In this document: positions 1 to 10,686 of the stretch, in pieces
Numbering within the stretch: position 1 is the stretch's first letter
How the letters are laid out: the number at the start of each line of letters is the position of its first letter
Source: Tanytarsus gracilentus
Taxonomy: Eukaryota; Arthropoda; Insecta; Diptera; Chironomidae
Reading direction: 5' to 3'
Assembly: GCA_038502055.1 (NCBI GenBank)
Contig: JAXRKN010000030.1
Coordinates: 372,001-436,000 of the forward strand
Length of the DNA: 64,000 nt
The notes under the pieces: model-generated
Database searches by the model: none
The model's input: the letters and a program-made list of their open reading frames with translations, nothing else
Told to the model about the DNA's origin: nothing
Position numbers and translations under genes: made by a program

Positions 1-597
1 TCTGAGTCATCATTCAGTCATATTGAAAATGTTCTATCGAGCAACGTTGTTGAAAATTTTGCACAGCCATCGAGCACTAATATCGAACATGTTAATGACT
101 CTGCTACTAACACAAGTGCCGAAAAAATTAATGAACCAGAAGGTAAAAATAAGCAACGAAAACAATCAGATTCAAATCGAATTGTCATTTCTGATTCATC
201 CGATAACGAGGAGGAAAATAATGAAAATGACCAAAATCGGCGATTTTCCGCTGGAAATTATTCTTCAGCTTATTCTTTCGCTGACGTCAATGGAGAAAGA
301 TTTGAGTCTCGTGCATCGTTCGATGATGATTTTCGTAGGTATAGAAATCGTCGTAGACGTGATGAATTTGATGAGAATGCCCGACGAACTTATAGACATT
401 GCTCGGACAATATGCGAAGAATGTTTCAACAAGCAAATGTTGCTCGAGCTCAAGCGCAAGCTGCCAGCGATCAAGCAATGAGAAATTTGAGAAGTTCAAC
501 GAATTTCTTACCGGATTTGCTTTCAACTTTTCAGTCACATTTTCGGCCACTTTTTCAAACAAACTCGCCGTTTAATCAAAATTTTAATCGACCTTAA
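1..597 (+). CDS. 3' end of an unidentified protein gene (partial)
   Basis: The first frame is open from base 1 to the TAA at 595-597, so this is the last exon, or part of it, of a gene that starts outside the window. The visible part is 198 residues of low-complexity, serine- and asparagine-rich sequence. It holds an acidic serine stretch (ISDSSDNEEEN) near residue 62, an arginine-rich patch (RRYRNRRRRDEF) near residue 115, and a Gln/Ala-rich helix-like stretch (ANVARAQAQAASDQA) before a Phe/Pro-rich tail. I do not recognise a family. A nuclear, largely disordered protein would fit, but that is inference. It converges on the zinc-finger-family gene whose stop lies at 746. Confidence 0.6.
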   Translation, partial: SESSFSHIENVLSSNVVENFAQPSSTNIEHVNDSATNTSAEKINEPEGKNKQRKQSDSNRIVISDSSDNEEENNENDQNRRFSAGNYSSAYSFADVNGERFESRASFDDDFRRYRNRRRRDEFDENARRTYRHCSDNMRRMFQQANVARAQAQAASDQAMRNLRSSTNFLPDLLSTFQSHFRPLFQTNSPFNQNFNRP

Positions 598-745
598 TTG
601 AAAAATTAAAAATCAAATTATTTTTTGGTGTTTTTTGGGAATTTTTTCAATTTAATAAAATAAAATAAAAGTATTGAAAATTTAACTAAAAAATTATTTT
701 TATATTTTTTTAAAGTTTTGATATAAATTGCTTAATTTAATCCAA

Positions 746-1452
746 TTAGTTCAATAAATTTTTTCTTTTCTTGTTCTCAGCTCTTCGATCGTTTCGCTTA
801 AATTTTGTTAGATTTTTCTTTTTGGGCTTTCTTTCAAATAATTCTGAGTCGATGCTTAAAAATTCTTCATTTTCAATTTCTCCTAAAAGTTTTTCTGCTT
901 CTGCAAATTTTCCTTCGTCAAGTTTTGAAGAACGCAAAATTTCATCAATTATTTCAGCTTCAAACTTTATGAAGTTTTCGTGATTAAAAACTGACGGTTG
1001 ACCCTTGCCAAATTTATCGACAATTTCTCTTGAAATTTTCGACAAAACTTTTGTTTTAAATTCCATGTCAGTTTTGTACTTAGGTATGTCAGTTATGAAT
1101 GCCATTAATTTTGGAAAGTGACGAGTCTGAAAATGAGTCAAAAACTAAAAAAATCTTTCGAAAAATTAAAAATTTAAAAACTTACCAGAACTTTTTCTCG
1201 ATGACTGTGCGAGTTTAAATGCACAATAAAATTATTTTGATCTGCATCCTTTATGCAGAGCACACATTTATATGAAACTAGAGACATCTCAATATTTACC
1301 AACTCAATCGTATATTCAAGACCGATAAAAGATTTTTTTGAGTTCATAAGAATTGTCATTAAAATTGATTCTGGGCTTGTCTATGGATTAAAATTAGTAA
1401 ATCTAAATTAAAATAATTTTTTTTTAATTACCATTAATTTAGTTTTTGTCAT
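746..1452 (-). CDS. Small zinc-finger protein, local family copy A
   Basis: Exons 1452..1432, 1380..1186 and 1126..746 join in phase 0 to give 198 residues. The last two junctions use gtaag/cag and gtaatt/ag sites; the 7-codon first exon is the least certain part. The middle exon carries F-I-G-L-E-Y and a single finger CVLC-x11-H-x5-H ending HSHREKVL, a spacing close to U1/JAZ-type RNA-binding fingers. The last exon starts TRHFPKLM, has FKTKVLSKISREI, and ends in the basic block KKKNLTKFKRNDRR. Three other copies lie within 9 kb (4.5-6.3, 6.7-7.7 and 8.2-9.0 kb) with the same exon borders. Function is unknown; nucleic-acid binding is inferred from the finger and the basic tail. Confidence 0.75.
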
Positions 1453-2104
1453 AACTATAATATTTTTAAAATTGTGAGCTGTTTTTTCTTTAAAAGTTAA
1501 GACTGAAATATTCGCACATGAACTGACTAGACTGACATATAAATTTTTTATTTCATCTGATGGTGAAATTTATCGCAACAATAAAAAGGCGTGAATCAAA
1601 TCATTTGTTTTATTTTCATTATTTACACTCAAGAGTTAACACTACAAAAAAATTAAGTTGTGTTAAAATTTCGTGTTGAAAAACTAACTTATTCGATGAC
1701 TTTCAAAATTAGCGTGAGTTAATTATAATTAAGAATAAAATTACAATTTATGATGAAATAATTTACTTTTAAATTAGTCGCGACTCCGGAAATGGTAAAA
1801 TGTATTAAATTCTTTTAAAGAAGATTTATTTTGCATTCTTTTCAATTCACAAATAAAAAATATTGCACAGCTATAATTATAAAATCACATTTTATTTTAA
1901 AAAATATTTGAGTTTATTTCATTTTATTTTGAAATCATCGTTTGCAAATGCAGGTTTTTTAAATTGTTACGTTTTATTAAAAATTAAATTCAAAATTCAC
2001 GTTTTTTAAGTTTTTATCATTTCACTTTATTTAAATAAAATTTAAACAAAATTAAAATTTATGTTTAATTCTCATTTTCAATAATAAAAATATCAATTAA
2101 TTTT
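1453..2104. other. Intergenic, AT-rich
   Basis: No convincing coding exon. The part next to copy A contains TGATGGTGAAATT near 1559, which recurs upstream of copy C near 7914 and may be a shared promoter remnant of the family. Confidence 0.5.
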
Positions 2105-3758
2105 TTAATATTCGTCCAATTCAATTTCGTTTGAAAAAAATTCTTTAGCTTGATTTAAAAATTCAAAATCGAGCGAAAGCCATTTCAGTTCTAAGCAAAA
2201 TCTTCTGATTATTTCAAACCTTTCCATTAGAATTTCTTCATTAATTTCTCCTCTACTGCTCGGTGTTTCGATGCTAATTTTTAATTTTTTTAGCTGCGTC
2301 ATTAACGGCAAACATTCCTTAAGAACCGAATTAAGATTCTCATCAGGCGTCTCAATATGGAGAAAAGTTATATTCGTGCAATTTTTATACAGCCCTTTAA
2401 AGCACTTAAATAGTTCAGCACTGCCTGAATGGTCGAGAATTGTCAACTCGATAAGATTAGAAAATAAACTCGAAGTTGGATCCAAAAGCTCTCGAGCTTT
2501 CCTTTCAATGATGTGAGTTTCACAGAGCCAAAGTCGAAGGTTTTTGATACCTAAAAAATATTCAAATAATTTTAAATTTAAAACAGTGGTAGACTCACAT
2601 CTAAATTGTCTCATCAGCTCTAGTCCAGCTTTAATTTGAACCTCATTGAACCAAATCTCGTCAATATCGCATTTATCACCGTTTTTAACTAATTTGTAGT
2701 CACTGTATGTTAATTCATCGAGATTCATTTCCTTAATTAAATATTCCATTATCGCATCACCATCATAGTCGTAAGGTAATTTATCGATGTGAATTTCATT
2801 CAAAAATCCTTTTTGTGATTTAAAAAATTCAATTCTTGGTGCTTTTGTATTAAAGTCGAATGTCGTTAGATAAGCTTCAAGTTTTCTCAACTTAAATTGA
2901 TAAGATGATGCTGGACTCTCAAAATATGACGCAGTTCCAGTTCCCATTAAAATTAAATTTTGAAGTGTTGGTGTGGATTGAAGCAAAGTATTTAACTTAC
3001 TATGACTAAATCCCTGAACTTCCCACTTTGCATTTGTTATCTTTATTTTTTCAAGTTGATTAAAAGATAGAAAAGCGTCGAGAAAAAAGTTGCTGGATCT
3101 TAAAAATTTAACAGATTTGATTTGAGGAAGTTTTAAATTTTCATCGCTGTCGTGAATTTTTACTCCACAAAATTGAATTTCTAAATCTTTTAATTTTAGC
3201 AAAGGCTCTAAAGCGCTAAGAAAACTTTTTGTACTTTCAAATTTAACGCACACAATTTTTAAATTTTCAATTGAGGATTGATAAAATGATAAAACAGAAA
3301 TTAAAGTACTTAAAGGCTTTGAAAAATCAAGATCACCTTCCGAGCTGCTTGAACTATTATCGCTTGAGTTGTAACTTTCATCGCTACTTTCACCATCTGT
3401 GAGATTTAAAACAGCAGTCTTTGTCTCTAGTTTTTCTGTTTGAATGCCATCACATTGAAATTCTTTTGTATTATCAAAAAATTTTACATAGCAGATTGAA
3501 ACATTTTTAATTGGAGCATCTGGAAAGTTTTCGAGACTTTCTGAAAGCGTAATTGAATCCAATTCCATATTGAAATATTTTAGCAGCTTTGAATGAGACC
3601 CGAAAATGTTTCGCCATCTATAAATAAAATCAATTTTAGAGAAGTATAATTTTAAAAAACTCAATGAACCTTCTCGACACTCGCATAGCTGCCCATTTTG
3701 AAGGATCGTCCAGGTACTCAAATATCATTTCCAATATTTCGTCTGCGATCGTGTTCAT
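2105..3758 (-). CDS. F-box and leucine-rich-repeat-like protein
   Basis: Exon 1 (3758..3670) reads MNTIADEILEMIFEYLDD and continues through RVSRR to a GT donor. Exon 2 starts at 3617 with the codon completed as R-W-R-N-I-F. Together this is a typical F-box, so the protein is probably a substrate receptor of an SCF ubiquitin ligase. The rest is a series of leucine-spaced segments (for example LKDLEIQFCGVKI and LKKLKISIET) like the divergent LRRs of FBXL proteins, with an acidic serine run (DGESSDESYNSSDNSSSSSE) near residue 100. The stretch 2598..2551 begins GTGAGT and ends TTTTTTAG, is 48 nt long and stop-free. It is probably an intron: removing it joins MRQFRC to IKNLRLW. Full length is 533 residues with it and 517 without. 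Target unknown. Confidence 0.8.
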
Positions 3759-4535
3759 TTTGAGGCTGATAACGTGGTCTTTGGATTTTGTTTAAAAAAT
3801 TTACTCATTTTTAACTCCATTAATTTTCCATTAATTATTTAACTTTTTAAAAAATTATATCTTCATTGCTGATCTTTTGTGTTTTAAATAAAACATTACA
3901 ATGTGAATTTCTGCACTGTATGTAAATCAAACTTTCTTTATGTACTAAAGCTGTTCTAAAAAAATTTAACATTTTTCAGATTGTTAAAATAAACTTTGAG
4001 CATAAAAGTTTGAAATTTAAAAAATAATAATAATTTTATTAATTTTAACACTTGAATTCAAATAAAAAAAATAAAAAATAATATTTTAAACAAAGTAATA
4101 TTGAGTTGGTTTAGCAAATTTTTAACCACAATTTTTTAAAAAATTCATAAAAATGTTATGATATGTTTTGATCGAAATTGAAAGGGGGTTTGCATTTATT
4201 TTTTATTGTGTATTTCGGCACTTTTGATAAAATATTCGAAATCAAATTAAAATTTAAATTATAATAAGAGCTAATAAATTTAATTGAAGTGGTTTAAAAA
4301 CCTGGCATTGATGGAGGTAAACGAAAATTTTAGAAATCGGTTTTAAATTCACGAGATAAAACTAAAAGAAAACTAAAAATATATTTTAACCTTTCCAAAA
4401 TATTTCGCAATATTTTTAATTGTTACCTTGATATTTAATTAAATTAAATCATCGTAATTCATTTTTTGCATTATCACTTATTAATTATTATAGTAGTTAG
4501 CTTTTTAAAACTAATATTTTTTATTTATTTACAAG
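3759..4535. other. Intergenic, AT-rich
   Basis: No gene seen except a possible two-codon first exon (ATGGAG before gtaaac) at 4311-4316 for the downstream RNase H fusion gene. Confidence 0.4.
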
Positions 4536-6346
4536 AATTTCAAATTGCCACCGGAATATGAAAATAAAACAATTATTGGAAAAGAATATGGTTATCAATC
4601 GAGTGAAACACACTCCACTTGTACTTTGTGTGAAAAAAATGCCGATAAGACCAACATCGTTAAACATTTTGATGGTCAGAGTCATAGAAGTGCATTTATC
4701 GTGAGTTTTTTTATTTTTATTTTGATGGGGTTTTCCTTAAGTCCTTTTTTGATTTCTTTTAGACACGTCACCTTCCAAAATTGATGGGATCTCTCGAATC
4801 AATTAAGAAATACAACACCGATCCAATTTTTAAGGGCAAAGCACTGCACAAAACATCCAGACACATCGAAGAATGCTGTGGAAAATCAAATTTTATCCTC
4901 AGCAATGAAAAGGATCTTGAAAGAAAGCAAGGTGAAATCAACGAAAAATATAATGAATCAAAAATTGATCATCAATATTTAATTCGTGAAATTAAAGAAG
5001 AAATCTTTAACGATGAAGATGGCGAAGTTGCTTTAAAAAAATCTCAAAAGAGAAACCCAACAAAATTTCAGAGGAACGATATCAAAAGACACGTTCCTAA
5101 ACCTATTGCAAACGCTTCAGAAAAAGAAAAAGATTTATTTGAATCTCAATTTCCACAATGGCCATCAACTACAAAAAATGATTTTCAACAACTCGTTTCT
5201 CTCTTATTGCCACTCTCAAATTCTCTCCTCAAAGAATACGACATTTTTCTTCATAGATTGATTGATGAGTGTAAACAGTCTAAATTGAGCAGCGCATTAC
5301 TTTTGATTAATGAAAATTACCAAATTTTTGGTGACATATTACAAAAATTAAAATCTTCAATTAACCAAAAAAAGCCAAAGGTTGAGCCATGTAAGGAGAG
5401 TCATGTTGAAAAAGCTATCATGGCACTCGAAACTTTACTTAAAACAGCTAAAAAATTAAAAAGGTATACGAAAACTGATCAAAATATCAGCAATGACTCA
5501 GTTCCAGTGAACCAAAAAGATAAAATGAAGTGTGACGAGATCACAAATGCTTTTTATGACTTCAGCAAAGAAAACTTTAAAGGGTTAAAATCTTTTAAAG
5601 CTTTTGAAACCAGAAGAGGAGATTACCAATCAACCAAAGTCGATATTAAATTTCCCAATAAAAACATGAATGTTAAATTAGAGAATTTTGTCCACGTAGA
5701 ACTTCACGATTTGATCGGCTACAAAAGTGACGTGAAATCAGTAAGGAAGAAGCAAAAATCATTAATATATGAGTTTATGAGAAAAATGTCAAAAGGCAGA
5801 GTTGTCTTCGCTTGCGATGCTGCTAGTAATGAATCATTTACATCATGCGCATTCTATTGCGTTTCGAATAAATGCAGAAAAATGTACAAGTTGATAAATT
5901 ACTGTTCGGTGTCCTTGGCTGAAGTGCACGGTATAAAAATAACTCTAAGCTACATTGATGAACATAAAATTTCCAATGCCGTCATTTACACGGACTCATT
6001 GCTTGCATGCAATCTAATTTTACTTGCTGAAACAAAAAGTGAAATTTTAAAAATTATTTCTGACATAATTGATCTGATTATTAAGACAAACACAGGAATC
6101 GCATGGGTGCCATCACACTACGGTATTAAAGTAAATGAAGTAGCTGATGAACTTGCAAAACAGGCAGCTGTAGATGGAGAAGATTATGACAATGAAATTT
6201 TTCCTATCGACGAAGCACTTTACCTTAAACATGACTTTAAATCTAGCGAGTGCAATGATAAAATGCACAAAATTCCTGTGATGTATGAAAATAACAAGGT
6301 GGGTCTGCAAACGGCGTTGTCATTTTCAAAAGCTTCGCAGTCTTAG
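4536..6346 (+). CDS. Zinc-finger-family protein fused to an RNase H domain, copy B
   Basis: Exon 4536..4700 and exon 4763..6346 join in phase 0 through a gtgagt...tttag intron; a first exon with the start codon lies upstream, possibly ATGGAG at 4311. The first 150 residues match the neighbouring family: finger CTLC-x11-H-x5-H, then TRHLPKLM, FKGKALHKTSRHIE and KRNPTKFQRNDIKR. About 190 residues of unrecognised, helix-rich sequence follow. The last 180 residues are an RNase H fold of the kind carried by non-LTR retrotransposons: FACDAAS (Asp codon at 5816), AEVHG (Glu at 5921), YTDS (Asp at 5993), WVPSH and EVADELAKQA (Asp at 6146). All four metal-binding acidic residues are present and there is no frameshift. 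No reverse transcriptase or endonuclease reading is visible. A host RNA:DNA-hybrid nuclease is possible but inferred. Confidence 0.78.
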
Positions 6347-6725
6347 AACAGTACCACACATGCATAATTTCTAAAAAAAAATTATATATTTTGGGCACTC
6401 CTGGTTGACCATGATATATATTACTAAAAAGTCGTCAGTGTCAATCGATTCCTGGTCCAATGAAGAGTTCAACGAAATACATGAAAAGGACATTTTTGCA
6501 CCCACGGAGGGTCATTGAAGGGCGTACAATTGGAGGGTATGCAGAGAGAAATAAAACTAAATTAATATACATATATATGATTTTTTTACTTTAAATAAAG
6601 TATTTTTTTTGAAAAACTTTTTTTTTCTTTATAAAAGTGACTCTACTTGGAAATTATTAATTTTCCAATGAAATTTAGTGGAGAAATTCTTAAATTCTTA
6701 ATTCGCAAACTTTATTTTGAGTAAT
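6347..6725. other. Intergenic between convergent family copies B and C
   Basis: Contains a slightly GC-richer patch at 6390-6540 (around CCATGATATATATTACTAAAAAG) and a likely poly-A signal region (AATAAA near 6594). No coding signal. Confidence 0.4.
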
Positions 6726-7738
6726 TTACATAGTTTTTGAGGATATTGGAACATTAATTAAAAATCTAAAGTTTTTAGGTCGATTTAAAGCTCTCGATAT
6801 TTTTCTTGATTTCATTTCTTGCATTTTTACTAAAAGAATTTCTTCGCTGCAGCTTAAAGTATCTCGATCACTCTCAAGGTCTGAAGAATTGTAAATTAAA
6901 GTCTCCGCTTCAGAATCAGCTTCTGGAGGCGTTTCAACTTGTTTTATATTTTTCAGTCTTTTTTTGTAATTTCTCCGATTTTTAGTTAGTAAAAGTTTAG
7001 CCTGAAGATTTTTGTATTCTCTCTTTATTTGTTCCAGCTTCAAAAATTCTTCTCGTCTTTTATCGTTTCGTTCAAATTTAGTTGGTTTTTTCCTAATTCC
7101 ATGGGTTTTAATTTTTTCTTCATCGTCTTTCGAAAAAATTCCGTTTTTAATTTTGTAAAGAAGTTTTTCCTCGTGAAAAAGAAAATTTTTTTCCTTAAAA
7201 TGCGGAAATTTTTGAATTTCACTCAAAATCTGACTTTTAAAAGCTTTAAAAGTTTGATGATTAAAAACAAAGGGTCGCATACGTCCAAAATGTTTCTCAA
7301 TTGTCCTCACAACTTTATTCAGTGTTTTAGTTTTGAAATTCATGTCTGAATTGTATTTTGGAAATTCTTGAATTGATTTCATTAAAATTGGAAAATGAAG
7401 AATCTAAATTTGGAATTAAAAACTAATTAAATAATAATATAAATCTTGTTAAAATAAATTAATAAAATATTTTTACTTACCTCGAATTACTTACCAAAAA
7501 AATCATACAATTTAAATTTACAAAAAATAATTTTTAAATTTACCAAAAACTCTTCACGATGTCTGAATGAAGTTAGATGTGAAATTATGTTGTTTAAATC
7601 GCATTCTTTGCTGCAAAGTGTACAATTATAAAATGGTTTCGATAACTTGATATCCTCCAACTCGATGACATATTCGACGCCTATAAAAAACCTCTCATCT
7701 CGCATCATCAGAGTAGTTAGAAAAGGAGTGACTTTTTT
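6726..7738 (-). CDS. Small zinc-finger protein, local family copy C
   Basis: Two exons can be placed: 7738..7544 (195 nt, the same length as in copy A) and 7403..6726, joined in phase 0. The first has VTPFLTTLMM, F-F-I-G-V-E-Y and the finger CTLC-x11-H-x5-H ending RHREEFL. The second has HFPILM, FKTKTLNKVVRTIEKHFG and KKPTKFERNDKRRE. A longer basic and acidic C-terminal tail follows than in copies A and D. By analogy with copy D a very short ATG exon should lie upstream near 7.8-8.0 kb, but I could not find a clear one, so either the start is missing or the gene is decaying. The placed exons encode 290 residues. Same family as copies A, B and D; function unknown. Confidence 0.65.
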
Positions 7739-8232
7739 CTTAGAAAAATTTAATTATTTTATTCAATTTAAATTCATCTTTGATATCTTTATTATTTATC
7801 ACCTTTAGTCTTCTCATCGACATTCAAATTTTCACATATCTTGCAAATTTCATTGTGATTCACTTAAAAAACTCAACGATGACTTTTTCAGTTTTACTTA
7901 AATTCTCACAAAAGTGATGGTGAAATTCAATGAAAATGTAATCGAATCAACTCGGGGGAATTCGAATACAGTCTACTATAGAATGACGTAATACAATGAA
8001 GAAAAAAAGCTCGATTTTATTAAAATACATTTTTACTTAAAAGGTAGGCGATTTTTTTGAAAACTCCTGGATTATTATAAAAAACACCTGGTCACCCTAA
8101 TTATCTTTGAGGATATTAAATTATCTGCGATATGGCAAGCCTGCAATTTTAACTTAAAGCTAATAAAGTTAAAGAATAAAAATGCAAAAAATTTATTTAA
8201 AATATTTTTTCTTTTTAATAATTATTTAATTT
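7739..8232. other. Intergenic between family copies C and D
   Basis: No coding exon recognised. GACGTAATACAATGA near 7984 resembles GACGCAGTACAATGA near 9136 upstream of copy D, so the duplicated unit may include promoter sequence. A short patch (CACCTGGTCACCCTAA near 8087) looks repeat-like but has no clear ends. Confidence 0.4.
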
Positions 8233-9023
8233 TCAACATTTTAAATTTTCTTTTTCTCTCCGTCGGTCATTTCTTTCGAATTTTGTGGGTTTTCTTTTTG
8301 ATTTCTTTTCAATTCTTTCCTCGTCAATTGGCAAAAAAATTTCTTCTTTAATTTCGTTAATCAATTCACTTTCATACTTGCTGAAAATTGTTTCATCATA
8401 TTGCGGAATTTCTGATTGATTTTTCTCATTCATAATTTTGACTTCTTTCATTCCATAAATTTCCACGAAAGCTCTTGAAGCTTTTGAAAGCGCTTTTGTT
8501 TTAAAATTTGAGTCAGTGAGAAAAGGATCGAGTTTTTTGAGTGAGTTCAAAAAGTTTGCAAAATGTCGTGACTAAAAAGAAAAAATTTAAAAAATTAATT
8601 CAACATGTTAAAAAAATTAAGAGAAGTCAAAAGTTTCTTATTTAAAAGACTTTGTATTTTGAAAATTTCTCTCTAAAAATATTCTTACTAGAAAATTTTC
8701 ACGATGGCTTTGAGAGTTGATATGTCTGATTATATTATTGAGATCAGCTTCTTTTTCGCATAAAGTGCAAGAATAACTTAAAAATTCTTGATTTTTATTT
8801 TGAAATTCAAAAACGTAATCGACTCCAATAAAAGGCCGTCCATCCATGACGAGAGCATCGTTGATTAAAGATGAAACCTGAATAGGAGTAAAAAAGTAAT
8901 TTAATTAATTTAAATTAATTAATTTAGTTAATTTGAGTCTTTTGATGCATCAATCGCCAACCCGAAAAGTATTCTTTATTTAAAAAAATTACTAATTATT
9001 TTTTTTCTTACTTTTTTTGGCAT
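8233..9023 (-). CDS. Small zinc-finger protein, local family copy D
   Basis: This is the clearest gene model of the family. Exons 9023..9012 (only 12 nt, M-P-K-K), 8877..8689 and 8571..8233 all have GT-AG introns and stay in phase 0, giving 179 residues. Features in order: PFIGVDYVFEF, finger CTLCEKEADLNNIIRH then NSQSH (C-x2-C-x11-H-x5-H), RHFANFLNSL, FKTKALSKASRAF, and the closing basic motif KPTKFERNDRRREK. It is the shortest copy and probably close to the basic form of the family. The single finger plus basic tail suggests binding of RNA or DNA, which is inference. Genes A, C and D share the minus strand; only the RNase H fusion copy is on plus. Confidence 0.75.
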
Positions 9024-9377
9024 TTCAGACGTTTCACTCCGAGCTCTTGCTTGATAATGATCGAAAAAAATTCAAAACCATCTTGATGTGAACAAAAATG
9101 ACGAAATAAGCAATAAAAAAAGGAAAAAATCAATTGACGCAGTACAATGAGTCATACATATGGTTTTAATATTATGATGTAAGATTTTTTTGTCTTGTTT
9201 TCGCTAAAATTTCAAATATCTTATTATTATAAATTGATTTCATTTTTATTGAAAGGCTGAAAATCTAAAAAATTACAAGTTTACAAGTTTTAGTTTTTTG
9301 TTTAATTTTTCTTAATAATATTTTTAAACAGGTTTAGGTCTAAAACTCCTCAAAATTATAAAACTCTTAAAATCATT
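9024..9377. other. Intergenic, AT-rich
   Basis: Promoter side of family copy D and 3' side of the glycosyltransferase. No exon seen. Confidence 0.4.
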
Positions 9378-10524
9378 TTAAAAAAATCTCAAAATAGTTT
9401 GATAAACTCCCGGACAGTGGTTTTTGGCTAATTCCACATAAGCCGATTTTGAATTAAAAGTTAATTGATAAGTTTTATTATCAAAGTCCATCATTTTATT
9501 CCAAACGTGAAAAAAGTAAGCTCCCGTTGAGTTGAGAATTTCAAAAATTATTTCCCTAAATTCATCCTCAAAAATTTCATTCCACTGCTCGTAATAAATC
9601 GGATAACACTTTTCACTTGGCATTATTGTGAAATTTCCACATTTTACGTATTGATTTTCTGGTATCTCGTCAAGTTCACAAAATGATAAGAGGGACATTG
9701 TGAAAATTTCATTGCCATTTCCACTCCAAGTTGTTGCATTGAAATTTTCGGCGATTGTTCTAAAAATTTAAATATTAAAAAATTGCAAGAGTAAAATTTT
9801 TCCTCACTTTAAATAAAGTTCCAAAATTTTGTCAAACTTTCCGTCGATATTTAAAATTCCGGTTGCGACATCAATTTCGTCTTCATCGCATGCAAAACTT
9901 TTCGATTCAAAAAATTCATCAAAATTAATTAAATTAAATGGCACAAGCGTAATGACATCAAGATCCAGATAAAGTCCGCCATATTTATATAAAATTAACA
10001 TCCTTAATATGTCGGAAGTGTGTTCGATTTGAAATTTCGACTCGTAAAGAAGTCCTTCGAGTGGAGTTCCTTTCGAAAATTCTAAAAGATTTAAATATCT
10101 GAGGTGGATATTTGGGTATGACATAAGAGCGCTGACAATGTCTGAGTACTTCAGATCTACTTTTGATGAGTCGGTCGCAAAAATTAAGTAAATTTCCATA
10201 TCGACGTTGAAAAGTGCTGAAAAATTTTTTAATTAAATACTTTTAAATATTCTAATACTTTTTACCTGCTGACTCAACCGAGCATGCCTGCCTCGAACTC
10301 AATCCTCTTTCCCTCTCCAAATGACTTTCGATAAAGAAAATTTTTCTACTTTTTGCACTCTCTAAAAATTCTTCATCCTCTAAAATATTTTTAAGCTCAA
10401 CAAATCCACGAAAACTTTCAACTTTGTCGTTTCGTTTAATTAAAATTGAATAAAAATAAAAGTAAAAATTAATGAAAAATATTAAAGCGAGCGCAAAAGC
10501 TTTCCGACTTTGCTTTGAAAGCAT
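9378..10524 (-). CDS. Alpha-1,4-glycosyltransferase (Gb3 synthase/A4GNT family)
   Basis: Exons 10524..10266, 10216..9808 and 9759..9378 join to 349 residues, the usual length for this Golgi family (human A4GALT is about 350). Residues 8-30 form a signal-anchor helix (ALALIFFINFYFYFYSILI), so this is a type II Golgi protein. The glycosyltransferase sugar-binding region with its DXD motif is in exon 2: SDILRMLILYKYGGLYLDLDV. The C-terminal Gb3-synthase-type domain is in exon 3 (GNEIFTMSL and HVWNKM). In insects the family (alpha4GT1/2) adds a GalNAc or Gal residue to glycolipids; the exact donor cannot be read from sequence. All DXD residues are present and the gene looks intact. Confidence 0.9.
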
Positions 10525-10686
10525 TTTCTATCAAACTATTCGTGAATTTTTAATCGTGAGCGAGGAAGTGAAGCTGAAAATTACTCGAATAAAATTTAAC
10601 ATGATTTTTATTGTTTAAAAAGTAATTTGAAATTTTTATTGAATTAATATTTTTTTTCAATGAAGGTCGACAAGGCCATTAAAAAG

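Noticed and set aside
287..562. Minus-strand reading across the first partial gene
   Set aside because: Antisense shadow; the plus frame is open from base 1 and ends in a clean stop.
5780..6346. RNase H region as part of a retrovirus or complete non-LTR element
   Set aside because: No reverse transcriptase, endonuclease, gag, integrase or long terminal repeat reading lies nearby, and the upstream half belongs to the local zinc-finger family.
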